Source of the DNA: a virus
Strand: one strand, 5' to 3'
IMG/VR virus record: IMGVR_UViG_3300017527_000425
Coordinates: 1-42,111 of that record
DNA length: 42,111 bases
The notes below the pieces were generated by a model. The model was not told where the DNA came from. It made no database searches and saw only the letters and a program-made list of their open reading frames with translations. The translations under genes were made by a program, and so were the position numbers. Below, piece after piece: positions 1-7,899 of this stretch; position 1 is the first letter of the stretch, and the number at the start of each line of letters is the position of its first letter.

Positions 1-99
1 GATGCGACAAATTACCTCACAGCGGTTCTATTAGATGACGGACATACGACTTTCACCACCGTTGACCCTGATGGTGCGGAAGCCGATATCAACTTTGCA
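1..99. repeat. Terminal direct repeat, left copy (circular closure)
   Basis: These 99 bases are identical to the last 99 bases of the window (42013-42111). The reading frame of the gene spanning the junction is maintained across the overlap. This is what a circular or circularly permuted genome gives when an assembler leaves a k-mer-sized overlap. The cut falls in the middle of a gene, which argues against a true phage terminal repeat. Confidence 0.95.
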
Positions 100-1977
100 C
101 CTGATGGCAATGTCGGGATTAAAACGGCGGCTCCATCAACTGCTTTAGAGGTTACGGGTACGGTGACAGCAACGGAATTTGCAGGTGGTGGTGGAAGCCT
201 CACAGGTGTCGATGCAGCAACCGGAGACTCAGCGACAGATTTCTTTGACGCTGGAGAATTTGCAGATGCCAGAGTCCCGGATGCCCATTCCCACGCCGCA
301 GATGCTATAGACGCCATAACCGAAATTGCGGCTGCGTTAAAAAGCGGTTCTGATGGCAAAGTGATAACGGGAACCGCTGGGACAAGCACCTATACTGCTG
401 TATGGAATGCTGACGGCGATCTGGTAGACGGGGCCGACCCGTCCACTTATGCCCTGACAACATCTATCAACACAACAGCAAAGTTGGAAACAGTATCCAA
501 TGCCGGGGCGTATGCAAGCGATATCTTAGACGTTACCAACCAAGCTGGATTGACCGCACTAATTGCTGCTGGGACAATTTCGACATCTGGCGCGGTCGAA
601 TTAGCCACCAATGAAGAAACGGTGACCGGTACGGATACGAGCAGGGCGGTCACACCTGATGGCTTGACAGATAGGTTACTTACGCCTGGCGGTATAGGTG
701 CAGGCACTCCATCAACCGGAGACTTTACGACTATTTCTGCCCAATTGATGGCATCTTCCCTTGGTGCGACGATGGCAAATGGCGGTTATTATAGGATTGC
801 AACCCAAACCAATGGTCACGCATGGGCAATCCAAATCTATGATACAGACGGTGCGTGGGTGGATGCCATGACATTCACTAACAGCGCCACACCTACAATC
901 ACGTTTAACGCGATTTTGGCAGGGTTAGGAGCATGGAACGGTAACTTTGTATCGGCTACAAACGCAACTGATGACCTTGGTTCAACTGCTATCGGATGGG
1001 ATGATTTATTTCTTGCTAATGGTGGTGTAATTCAATTAGGTGATGACCAAGATGTGACCGTAAAGCACGTCCATGACGCAGGTTTGAATATGAAGCAAGT
1101 TACCGATGCTGACGATAATCCTTTTATTCTGATACTTCAAACGGGCGAAACCGACATGGCCGTTGATGATGTATTAGGCGGTGTGTACTTTCAGGCACCG
1201 GATGAAGGCACCGGCACAGCCGCCATCTTGGTGGCGGCTGGTATCGAAGCGGTGTCCGAGGGAGATTTCGCAGCGGATTCCAATGCAACTAAACTTAGTT
1301 TTCAGACAGCGTCAAGTGCCACGGCTGCCGAGACAATGTCGCTTAGTTCTGGTGGAAATCTTGCTGTAACCGGAAGTGTCACAGCTACCACGTCTTTCAT
1401 TAGAGGCACTGCGGACCTTAACGAAACCGACCTTGAGAAATTAGACGGAATCACAAATGGCACTCAAGCGGCAAATAAAGCGGTTGTTGCAGACGCCAAC
1501 GTGAATACCGGAGTGTCAAAGGTGACTGAGCTACACATGGGAACATCCGGTTCTGAGGTAAAGATAACCCATCCTGATCGTGCTGTATGGTTAGGTCGGG
1601 ATTTTTCAAAAACAGACCTGACAAACGGAGCAACTCAAACGGCATTGTCTGAAGCAACCCTAATGGCAAACTATTGGATTGCCAATAATGGAGGGTCGGC
1701 TGAAGAAGATATTCTTTTGGTTGACATTACTTTCCCGATTAAATTCGCCCTGACTGATGAAGAAGGAACTGGTTATGAGGTTTGTCCCCCGTCAGGTGAA
1801 CAATTTGACCTTAATAACGGTGAAACACTCTTAACCGCTGATTATTGTATTGAATCTGGTGGCGATAAAGGAGACATGGCAATATTTATACGCGGTGAAG
1901 ATGAAGACGGTGCTTGGATATGGCGAGTTAGGACAGTACAGGGTGCTTGGATAGATGGAGGAGATTCCGGTGATTAA
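1..1977 (+). CDS. Long fibre-like protein, C-terminal part of a junction-spanning gene
   Basis: This is the continuation of the gene that starts at 41440; position 1 is the first base of a codon in that frame. The joined gene is 2,550 nt, or 849 residues. This part is rich in Gly, Thr, Ala and Asp with few Lys. It has short beta-prone repeats and fibre-like phrases (EVTGTVTA, GTPSTGDFTT) of the kind seen in phage tail fibres and in bacterial surface proteins with trimeric beta structure. I see no peptidase S74 or other catalytic domain. It ends at a TAA that overlaps the GTG start of the next gene by 8 nt, so the two are probably translationally coupled. An ATG at 163 is internal and should not be taken as the start. 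The fibre role is inferred from composition and place; the exact family is not recognised. Confidence 0.85.
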   Translation, partial: DATNYLTAVLLDDGHTTFTTVDPDGAEADINFAPDGNVGIKTAAPSTALEVTGTVTATEFAGGGGSLTGVDAATGDSATDFFDAGEFADARVPDAHSHAADAIDAITEIAAALKSGSDGKVITGTAGTSTYTAVWNADGDLVDGADPSTYALTTSINTTAKLETVSNAGAYASDILDVTNQAGLTALIAAGTISTSGAVELATNEETVTGTDTSRAVTPDGLTDRLLTPGGIGAGTPSTGDFTTISAQLMASSLGATMANGGYYRIATQTNGHAWAIQIYDTDGAWVDAMTFTNSATPTITFNAILAGLGAWNGNFVSATNATDDLGSTAIGWDDLFLANGGVIQLGDDQDVTVKHVHDAGLNMKQVTDADDNPFILILQTGETDMAVDDVLGGVYFQAPDEGTGTAAILVAAGIEAVSEGDFAADSNATKLSFQTASSATAAETMSLSSGGNLAVTGSVTATTSFIRGTADLNETDLEKLDGITNGTQAANKAVVADANVNTGVSKVTELHMGTSGSEVKITHPDRAVWLGRDFSKTDLTNGATQTALSEATLMANYWIANNGGSAEEDILLVDITFPIKFALTDEEGTGYEVCPPSGEQFDLNNGETLLTADYCIESGGDKGDMAIFIRGEDEDGAWIWRVRTVQGAWIDGGDSGD

Positions 1978-3442
1978 AAAACTAATTTTAATATTTGCTG
2001 TATTTTTTCTACTTGGTGGGGTTGGGTGGGGTGAGACATATTACTATGTAGATCCTGATTTTGGAGGGACACCGGATGGGAGTGCCGCTACTCCTTGGAC
2101 GTTAATCGATAATGAGGGTGCAGTTAATGAATGGACTGCTATTAATTCGGCGCTTGCTTCTGATTCGGTTACAATATATTTTTCAGCACGCAATGCTTCA
2201 GCAGATACAGACGAAACCGCTACGGATAGCATAGAGGTTTTACGGACGGACGGTAGCGCAAATCGACTGACATTAGATGGAATGTCACAATATAACACTA
2301 ATGACTCAACTCCATCTTGGTCGGCGTATAGCGGTAGTAGTCGTTTTACCGTAACTGCCTCGTATCCTTTGGATTTTTTTGAAAGAGATACCGAAACTAC
2401 AGTTTCCGACAATATAACCGTCCAGGGGTTTCATTTTGACACAACTGGTGGATTTTGCGCTTACATCGGAGGGGATAATCTTATTATACAGGACAATGAG
2501 TTTGAAGCAACCGCCCCACAGGTCGGACCACTGGTACAGTTTAGATATTCTGATGATGTTGGTGTGCAAACAAATTTAATTTTCCGCCGAAACACATTAC
2601 ACGACACACACGGGGAGGCACTATACATTGGCGGAGATGGCAATAATGGAAATCCCAGTCATACTTATATTTATATTTACGAAAATGAGATTTATGATAT
2701 CGGCACTCTTGGGGGCGAAGGCGACGGGATTGATATAAAAGACGAGATGCGTTATGTCTATGTATATAATAATTATCTTTATGATATAGGCAATATTGGT
2801 ATTGTATCTCATACGTGGGACGATATTTATATATATAATAACCTAATTTACTCGGGGGGTAGTCACGGCATCGCTTTAAACGGTTCCTTTGGCACCGGAG
2901 GTGATCTTGCTGCTATATATGGTAACATAATATATGATCATGGCACATCTGATGATAGTTACGCCATTGCCTTAACCGCAACACATGATGGTGATGAGGT
3001 TGACGATGTTAGAGTATATAATAATACTATCAACAACAATGAGCGGGGGATTGCTTTTAGTGCAACTACGGATGGTGATTTTACAAATGCAGTAATGCGA
3101 AATAATTTAGTGACCAACAATGACGAAGTAGGGGTAAAAGCATATAATGTTACCCCTACTTTTTTTAATAATGATGTGTATAATAATACTGATAATTATC
3201 AATCAATTGCTGAGCAGGGAGGTAGTAACGGTAACATAACAGTTGATCCTCTATACGACGATGCCGGTTCAGGTGATTTCAACTTAGACCCAAGCTCCCC
3301 AGCATGTTTTGGAGGCACAGCAATATCAGGATATAACACAAGATTAGACCCAACATCCTCCTGGCCGGATGATGTGAGAACAAGGGGCGATACAAGACAA
3401 ATGGGCGCTCATGTTTGCAATGGTGGCGCTGCGGGAATGTAA
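1970..3442 (+). CDS. Secreted right-handed beta-helix protein (pectate-lyase-like fold)
   Basis: The start is chosen as GTG 1970, because a GGAGGAG lies 6 nt upstream and the protein then begins with a classical signal peptide (IKKLILIFAVFFLLGGVGWG, then ETYYYVDPDFGG). An ATG at 1955 lies before that SD. The opening YYYVDP..GG..DGS.ATPW is typical of parallel beta-helix surface proteins and phage polysaccharide depolymerases. The repeated N-N-x-I/L-Y/x-D-N rungs over residues ~130-430 fit a right-handed beta-helix. No catalytic triad can be assigned by eye. It probably binds or cleaves host surface polysaccharide. Unlike its downstream paralogue it stops before a conserved C-terminal tail that is present, out of frame, in the following DNA (3459-3515). 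Confidence 0.85.
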   Translation: MIKKLILIFAVFFLLGGVGWGETYYYVDPDFGGTPDGSAATPWTLIDNEGAVNEWTAINSALASDSVTIYFSARNASADTDETATDSIEVLRTDGSANRLTLDGMSQYNTNDSTPSWSAYSGSSRFTVTASYPLDFFERDTETTVSDNITVQGFHFDTTGGFCAYIGGDNLIIQDNEFEATAPQVGPLVQFRYSDDVGVQTNLIFRRNTLHDTHGEALYIGGDGNNGNPSHTYIYIYENEIYDIGTLGGEGDGIDIKDEMRYVYVYNNYLYDIGNIGIVSHTWDDIYIYNNLIYSGGSHGIALNGSFGTGGDLAAIYGNIIYDHGTSDDSYAIALTATHDGDEVDDVRVYNNTINNNERGIAFSATTDGDFTNAVMRNNLVTNNDEVGVKAYNVTPTFFNNDVYNNTDNYQSIAEQGGSNGNITVDPLYDDAGSGDFNLDPSSPACFGGTAISGYNTRLDPTSSWPDDVRTRGDTRQMGAHVCNGGAAGM

Positions 3443-3533
3443 ATATATTCGATCAATCTCAGCAGGTGGAGCTAACACAATAGCGGTGGGAAACAATTCA
3501 ATAGGTGTGCCATGAGGGGCCGGAGGGTAAAAA
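3443..3533 (+). pseudogene. Out-of-frame C-terminal tail module after the first beta-helix gene
   Basis: Bases 3463-3515 match 5215-5267 at 44 of 53 positions. In the second copy they encode the last residues of the downstream beta-helix protein (GGANTVSIGSNSIGVP, stop). Here they would read GGANTIAVGNNSIGVP, stop, but in the +1 frame relative to the upstream gene, which ends at 3442. The differences are mostly A/G changes that keep the peptide similar, so this was under protein-level selection. The simplest reading is an indel near the stop of the upstream gene; a +1 recoding event or recombination are alternatives. The SD for the next gene (GGAGGG) follows at about 3521. Confidence 0.6.
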
Positions 3534-5267
3534 ATGAAACGACTAATTTATATCCTGATAATTTTTTGCTTTACTGCGAATGTGTGGGGGGCGACCTATG
3601 ACGTTTGTGCTTCTGGTTGTGATGGAACGATAGCAAATTTTGAAGCTGGTGATTCCCCGTTTGATGCCCTGGCATCAGATACAGTTACTTTTACCGACTC
3701 AACCCAAAATGCAACTCTTGTGTTTCCTGATTCATTTGGGACTCAGGAATCACACCGCGCCACTCTTGTTTTCACTGGAGTTACGATAACAGTTGCTGGT
3801 TCATGCCTGGACACTAACGGCAGAGATTATGTAACGATAAGTGGGGGAACGTTCAGCGGGGGTAATGGGTCAACCGCATGTATTGAGGTTGATGCAAACT
3901 CTGTAGGTATTACGCTTGATGGAATCACCGTAAACCCGAATAGTGGGAATAATAGACTTTTTAGAATATGGGAAGGTGCCAATTATTTTATATTGAAAAA
4001 TAGTACAATTAACTCTCAGACTACAACGCAAAATGCCTTTCATGTCTACTTGGCTGGAGGAACTGCGTTAACAAATGTAACTATTGATAATAATACATTT
4101 ACTGGAGGTGGGGGTCATATTCTTCATGTGGTACCTCCTGGAGATGCCGGTACAGATATTACTGATTTTGTAATTTCAAATAATACTTTCACCGATTGGG
4201 GAGATAGTGCCGGTGATGTTGTTATCAGAATCATTTGGAAAGATTCAACTGTAGTGAGTGGTCTGACTATTTCCGGTAATACCTTCACTGACGGACAAAG
4301 AGGACTTCTTATCGAAGGTGATCACACCGAAGCTTCAATCGCGGCATATGATATAGATATTGATGGTAACAGCTTTAGCGACACAGGATCAATTGCAGCT
4401 ATTGACATTAATACCGTAACCTCTACAGCAGGAACATCATATATACGAAATAACATAGTGTATAGAGCAGGCGGTTCTGGAGGATATGCAACTATTAATG
4501 GGTTAAGGTGTGGTGTTTGTAACGGTGTAATAATTGAAAACAATGAAGTTTCATATTCAAATAGTTTAACTACGGATGGAAATGGAATCATTGTCGATAA
4601 ACACGAGATTGACAACGTTGACAACCAACCAAGTGTTAATGTGATAGTCCGAAATAATAGAGTTCACGATAATACGACTATCGGTGGACGGGGAATATCG
4701 GTTTATGTTTCGACTGGTACAAAAGTTTATAATAATATTTCTTACAGCAACACAAGAGGTATTGGAGCCGGCGGAAATGCAACTCAAGCATCAAGCGGTA
4801 CTTTAGTTTACAACAATACGCTTTACGGAAATTCTGATGCTGGTTTGCAGGTTCGACAATATGGCGGCGATGTAACAGCCAATAATAACATTCTTGTGGG
4901 TAATAACTATGGAGTTCTCGAAGAAAGCAGTGCAGACACACCCACGATAGATTATAATTTATATGATAACAATACGACCGCCGATGTATCTGATGAAGAT
5001 GCCGGGGCGCTGGCAAAAGGAGCAAATGCAGTGTCTTCAGATCCCAAATTCGTCAACGCAGCCGGTGGAAATTTCAATTTGGCAGAAGGTTCGCCAGTAA
5101 TCGACGCCGGTGTAGATCTATCTGGCACGTTCACCGACGATTATTTAGGCCGGACGAGACCGTATGGAGACGCCTGGGACATAGGCGCTTATGAATATGC
5201 AGACAAATTGATATCAGGTGGAGCTAACACGGTATCAATAGGAAGCAATTCGATAGGTGTGCCGTGA
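3534..5267 (+). CDS. Secreted right-handed beta-helix protein, paralogue of the previous one
   Basis: 577 residues. The N-terminus is a Sec signal peptide (MKRLIYILIIFCFTANVWG, cleavage likely before ATYDVC). The body has many IxNNTFT / VYNNT rungs, as in Pfam-type beta-helix proteins, then a C-terminal segment of the kind SPVIDAGVD..DYLGRTRPYGDAWDIGAYEY. That closing phrase is very common in bacterial secreted beta-helix proteins (choice-of-anchor type). It ends with the tail GGANTVSIGSNSIGVP, also found in shifted frame behind the upstream gene. Role inferred: host-surface polysaccharide recognition or degradation by a tail spike, or a protein exported by the infected cell. The signal peptide is odd for a virion protein. 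Confidence 0.85.
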   Translation: MKRLIYILIIFCFTANVWGATYDVCASGCDGTIANFEAGDSPFDALASDTVTFTDSTQNATLVFPDSFGTQESHRATLVFTGVTITVAGSCLDTNGRDYVTISGGTFSGGNGSTACIEVDANSVGITLDGITVNPNSGNNRLFRIWEGANYFILKNSTINSQTTTQNAFHVYLAGGTALTNVTIDNNTFTGGGGHILHVVPPGDAGTDITDFVISNNTFTDWGDSAGDVVIRIIWKDSTVVSGLTISGNTFTDGQRGLLIEGDHTEASIAAYDIDIDGNSFSDTGSIAAIDINTVTSTAGTSYIRNNIVYRAGGSGGYATINGLRCGVCNGVIIENNEVSYSNSLTTDGNGIIVDKHEIDNVDNQPSVNVIVRNNRVHDNTTIGGRGISVYVSTGTKVYNNISYSNTRGIGAGGNATQASSGTLVYNNTLYGNSDAGLQVRQYGGDVTANNNILVGNNYGVLEESSADTPTIDYNLYDNNTTADVSDEDAGALAKGANAVSSDPKFVNAAGGNFNLAEGSPVIDAGVDLSGTFTDDYLGRTRPYGDAWDIGAYEYADKLISGGANTVSIGSNSIGVP

Positions 5268-5434
5268 TTGCACATAAACATGGGCATGCACACAAACATG
5301 TGCATATCAAAAGAGGCTTTTTCTGTTAATAATTGTAACATATTGAATTTATTAATACAAAAATTGTGGCACGTGCATTGCAATATTATTTATGTGGGAA
5401 TTAATGAAAATTTCCGTAAACCGGGAGAACAAAT
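5268..5434 (+). promoter_or_regulatory. Intergenic region with a hairpin; possible terminator
   Basis: A perfect 7-bp inverted repeat, ATGCACA / TGTGCAT at 5286-5292 and 5299-5305, is followed by AAAAGAGGCTTTTTCT at about 5310-5325, which could form a weak Rho-independent terminator. The rest is AT-rich with no ORF and no clear promoter. The next gene has GGGAG upstream of its GTG start. Confidence 0.35.
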
Positions 5435-5740
5435 GTGCTAAACGAAAAAACATACGATCCCCATTGCATACATTCGGAAGACTGGGGCCACATAAAAACC
5501 AAGGTTGCAGTGATCTGTAAAGAGCGGATAGCAGACAAAAAAGAATCTCACGAGTTTGAAACATTTATAGTCGCGCAATTAAAAGACCAACGCAATTCTA
5601 TTAAAAACGATTTTGAAAAAGCCGAGGTCGCAGCAAAGGAGACTTTCGTCACAAAAGATGAGGCCAAGTCCATGATACGAGTTTTTTACTTTTTTATCGC
5701 AGCGGTTATTAGTTATTTGATGAGAGATTTAGTCCCATGA
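5435..5740 (+). CDS. Small protein with coiled coil and C-terminal membrane anchor (XhlA-like?)
   Basis: GTG start at 5435 with GGGAG about 9 nt upstream; 101 residues. The middle (~30-75) is charged and likely a coiled coil. Residues ~82-98 (RVFYFFIAAVISYLMRD) form one transmembrane segment at the extreme C-terminus. That architecture resembles haemolysin XhlA-type phage proteins, which help attach lysis proteins to the membrane, but I see no strict family motif. Its stop overlaps the next start (ATGA). It opens the small-gene cassette at the end of the late operon, where lysis genes commonly lie. Confidence 0.65.
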   Translation: MLNEKTYDPHCIHSEDWGHIKTKVAVICKERIADKKESHEFETFIVAQLKDQRNSIKNDFEKAEVAAKETFVTKDEAKSMIRVFYFFIAAVISYLMRDLVP

Positions 5741-6189
5741 AAAATCTGATAAACTGGATAATAATTCTATTGATATTGTTTATAGTTTATAACACTGCGA
5801 TGGTAGGTGCAAATTTCATCCCCTGGTACACCCAAGAGGATCCGATGACAATCGACAGGCAGGCGTACAATCCAGGAGATTCTGTAACGTTAACAATCAG
5901 CCGGCGGGCGCTTGTTGATCTGACCGCATGGGTTACAGCAGAGTTAATAAGATTAGACGGAGAGGTTGAGGTTGAAGTTTACAAAAAAACCTGGAAGATC
6001 GTGATGGGCGCTGGTAGAAAAACACTGGAGGTTGATTGGCTTTTACCGAGTAAAAAACAGTGTCCGTGGCTAGGAGCCAATACGTTTATTTGGAAGGGCG
6101 CGATTGAATATCAACCGCCCTTGGGATTGCCTAAAAGACTGGTTTATTTTAAATCAGAAAAATTCCATATCGAGGCGCCTGATGCGTGA
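5737..6189 (+). CDS. Membrane-anchored protein with a beta-sandwich-like domain, unknown
   Basis: 150 residues. Residues ~5-24 (INWIIILLILFIVYNTAMVG) are a strong N-terminal transmembrane helix or uncleaved signal anchor. The rest is beta-rich with alternating hydrophobic residues and ends in a domain resembling an Ig-like or periplasmic adaptor fold (YNPGDSVTLTISRR..LTAWVTAELI). I do not recognise a family. Position between two putative lysis-region proteins suggests a periplasm-facing role during lysis or assembly. It overlaps the upstream gene by 4 nt and the downstream gene by 8 nt. Confidence 0.6.
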   Translation: MKNLINWIIILLILFIVYNTAMVGANFIPWYTQEDPMTIDRQAYNPGDSVTLTISRRALVDLTAWVTAELIRLDGEVEVEVYKKTWKIVMGAGRKTLEVDWLLPSKKQCPWLGANTFIWKGAIEYQPPLGLPKRLVYFKSEKFHIEAPDA

Positions 6190-6361
6190 AATGCCACCGG
6201 AATGTGAGATTGTTAAAGAACTTTATTACCGACAATGCTGTGCGTGTAAAGAGAAGTGCGATGTTGGTAAGAGGGACATAGCAACGTTTGAGCGGCATCA
6301 GAACGACAAATGGTATTGTGAGATGTGGGAAGATATAGACGAAGTTTTGGGAAGCAGATGA
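6182..6361 (+). CDS. Cys-rich small protein, unknown
   Basis: 59 residues starting at ATG 6182, which overlaps the end of the previous gene. Cysteines at C8, C19, C20, C23, C27 and C46 (QCCACKEKC core) suggest metal binding. There is no signal peptide. Family not recognised. It is one of two adjacent Cys-rich ORFs with ATGA overlaps, so the cassette is tightly coupled. Confidence 0.55.
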   Translation: MREMPPECEIVKELYYRQCCACKEKCDVGKRDIATFERHQNDKWYCEMWEDIDEVLGSR

Positions 6362-6540
6362 AACATTGTGCAGAATTCAATAACCAGTATTGTGTGTGCG
6401 AAACGATTTTATGGGCAGCTCAAAATAACAAGTGTGATTATGCCGAAAAGTCGCGCTATCATAATCGATGTATGTACCAGGGGGATAATGAAAGATGTGA
6501 TAACTTAGACGTATTTAACGAATTGAAAGGTAAAAAATGA
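6358..6540 (+). CDS. Cys-rich small protein, unknown
   Basis: 60 residues from ATG 6358 (ATGA overlap with the previous stop). Seven cysteines (CAEFNNQYCVC, CDYAEKSRYHNRC, CDNL) suggest a zinc-binding or disulfide-bonded fold. No recognisable family. It overlaps the next gene by 4 nt. Confidence 0.55.
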   Translation: MKHCAEFNNQYCVCETILWAAQNNKCDYAEKSRYHNRCMYQGDNERCDNLDVFNELKGKK

Positions 6541-6731
6541 ACATTCCAAATTTCGATGATAAAGATCTAGCCATAATTGGCATTGTTATGATCGCAGTTG
6601 TTGGATTTTTAGTTGGGTGGGGCATGGGCGTTGAACCCACGGCGCTATATCCATTCGGTGGAACTTGTGTGGCTTGTATCGGGGCGCTTGCGACTGGCAG
6701 GAAAAAACAAGTTGAGCAGCCGGAGAAATAA
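6537..6731 (+). CDS. Putative holin-like protein with two membrane segments
   Basis: 64 residues. Two hydrophobic stretches (~11-30, LAIIGIVMIAVVGFLVGWGM; ~38-53, LYPFGGTCVACIGALATG) are separated by a short turn, with a charged C-terminal tail (GRKKQVEQPEK). This is the layout of small class II holins, but size and topology are the only evidence. It is the last gene of the late operon. No endolysin is recognisable beside it. Confidence 0.5.
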   Translation: MNIPNFDDKDLAIIGIVMIAVVGFLVGWGMGVEPTALYPFGGTCVACIGALATGRKKQVEQPEK

Positions 6732-6880
6732 GAGGCTTCCACCGATCGGCACGCTATACTGGGGTGTGCTGATTAGTTAAAAAATAAATTTCGGGCATCC
6801 CTGACATCGGTGCAGGGGTTGGAGCTCGTTGCGGTTAAGGTTCATGGGAGTGGCCCACCGCAGCGGGCTTTTTTGCGTTT
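6732..6880 (+). terminator. Structured intergenic region ending the late operon
   Basis: No ORF. Three possible hairpins: ATCGGCAC/GTGCTGAT (6745-6752 with 6766-6773, one G-U pair), CCCTG/CAGGG (6799-6803 with 6813-6817), and GCCC/GGGC (6853-6856 with 6865-6868) followed by six Ts at 6869-6874. The last is the likely Rho-independent terminator, although its stem is short. The upstream hairpins could be part of the 3' end of the late mRNA or of a small RNA. Confidence 0.45.
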
Positions 6881-6938
6881 ATAACATGGGGTTATAGTAA
6901 ATATAACATTATTTATTTTACAAATAGTAAAACAATGC

Positions 6939-6967
6939 TTGACAAGGTGTAAAGTTTTAGTTATTAT
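6939..6967 (+). promoter_or_regulatory. Sigma-70-type promoter for the rightward early genes
   Basis: TTGACA at 6939-6944, a 17-nt spacer, and TATTAT at 6962-6967. Downstream are an A-rich leader and a GGAG at 6991 before ATG 7002. It is the only convincing promoter ahead of the 7002-8543 block. Confidence 0.75.
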
Positions 6968-7001
6968 GAAATTAAAAACACAACAAAAAAGGAGAAAAAA
7001 A

Positions 7002-7172
7002 ATGTTAAACGCAGCGGACAGAAAAAGAATGAATGAAATAGTTTGCGACTCAATAGTAAAAAACATGAAAGCCGGTCTGACCTACAAAAAAGCAAAAAAT
7101 GCCACCTACAACAGAATGCACAGAGACCACTCGGAAGTTTTAGCAGCCTGGTTAAACCGAAATAAAAAATAA
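7002..7172 (+). CDS. Small basic helical protein, unknown
   Basis: 56 residues from ATG 7002, preceded by GGAG. The longer reading back to 6939 runs through the promoter and is rejected. The protein is Lys/Arg/Asn-rich and mostly helical (MLNAADRKRMNEIVCDSI). Possible nucleic-acid binding, but no motif is recognised. First gene behind a strong promoter, so probably highly expressed early. Confidence 0.6.
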   Translation: MLNAADRKRMNEIVCDSIVKNMKAGLTYKKAKNATYNRMHRDHSEVLAAWLNRNKK

Positions 7173-7180
7173 CCCAAACC

Positions 7181-7198
7181 GCCCCGCTTCGGCGGGGC
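7181..7198 (+). promoter_or_regulatory. Stable GC hairpin with a UUCG tetraloop
   Basis: GCCCCGC, loop TTCG, GCGGGGC: a perfect 7-bp stem with a canonical C(UUCG)G loop, 8 nt after the stop at 7172. There is no T-run after it (AAACGAGG follows), so it is more likely an mRNA stabiliser or processing barrier than a terminator. Confidence 0.6.
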
Positions 7199-7216
7199 AA
7201 ACGAGGAGAATGAAAA

Positions 7217-7420
7217 ATGAAAACATTTAAAAACGGACACGATGGATATCACGCGGGAGAAAATAGAAACTCAAAAAACGGTGTCCAGTGGTTAAAGGGC
7301 TGGGATAATGCCAAATTTGGACGCAGATTGAATGGGACATTGCCGAAAAATGATAGTGCGCGGCGGTACAGCGGGCCGCAAAATCTGGCGCGGAGTGTCG
7401 ATTTAGGCTATGCGCAATAA
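7217..7420 (+). CDS. Small protein, unknown
   Basis: 67 residues, with GAGGAG upstream of ATG 7217. Polar, rich in Gly, Asn and Arg, with few hydrophobics, probably largely unfolded alone. No family recognised. Likely in one operon with 7002 and 7472. Confidence 0.55.
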   Translation: MKTFKNGHDGYHAGENRNSKNGVQWLKGWDNAKFGRRLNGTLPKNDSARRYSGPQNLARSVDLGYAQ

Positions 7421-7471
7421 GATAGTTTGGAATTGGCTATAAAAACTAACCTTAAAACGGGAGGATGAAAA

Positions 7472-7846
7472 ATGAACGGAAGGCAATGGAAAGACGAAAT
7501 CGCGGTTATGACAAATTTTGAACTTGAGCATTACGAATTCGGCTTGAACAAACTGAAAAATTGGGAATCGTTTGAAAGGGAATTCGGTTGCGGTGCGAGT
7601 CTGGCTACCTTGCGCGGTATGATCAGCAATGAAAGGACAAGCAGAATTGTCGGCGGGTTCATTCCTGAAAAAAAGAAATTCGATCTGTACAAAACGGCAA
7701 AGGTCAAAACTTCTGCTCCGGTCGAACATGCCGGGGAGTTTGTCAAAGTTACCGGGCACGTCAACGAAACGCTGGTTGACATCGAATTTATCAACGGGGA
7801 GTCGGGCCGATATCACAAATGCCACCTGGAACGTTTCTGTCTGTAA
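7472..7846 (+). CDS. Early protein, unknown
   Basis: 124 residues with GGGAGG upstream. The N-terminal half is helical (residues ~1-60). The C-terminal half is a small beta-rich domain (EFVKVTGHVNETLVDIEFINGESGRYHKC). I recognise no family. It is followed directly by a terminator, so the 7002-7846 genes form a unit. Confidence 0.6.
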   Translation: MNGRQWKDEIAVMTNFELEHYEFGLNKLKNWESFEREFGCGASLATLRGMISNERTSRIVGGFIPEKKKFDLYKTAKVKTSAPVEHAGEFVKVTGHVNETLVDIEFINGESGRYHKCHLERFCL

Positions 7847-7856
7847 AATTTAACTT

Positions 7857-7883
7857 GCCGGAGCCTACGGGTTCCGGCTTTTT
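7857..7883 (+). terminator. Rho-independent terminator
   Basis: GCCGGA (7857-7862) pairs with TCCGGC (7873-7878) and is followed by five Ts at 7879-7883. It lies 10 nt after a stop codon. Confidence 0.75.
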
Positions 7884-7899
7884 AATTGGGAGGTAAATA

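Noticed and set aside
1451-1669. Minus-strand and shifted ORFs over the late genes
   Set aside because: They are shadows of real genes in other frames: no SD, no operon logic and skewed composition.
1955-1969. ATG 1955 as the start of the first beta-helix gene
   Set aside because: It lies at the SD itself. GTG 1970 is 6 nt downstream of GGAGGAG and leaves a clean signal peptide.
163-1977. Separate gene starting at ATG 163
   Set aside because: The frame is open across the genome junction back to ATG 41440 with a signal peptide; 163 is internal.
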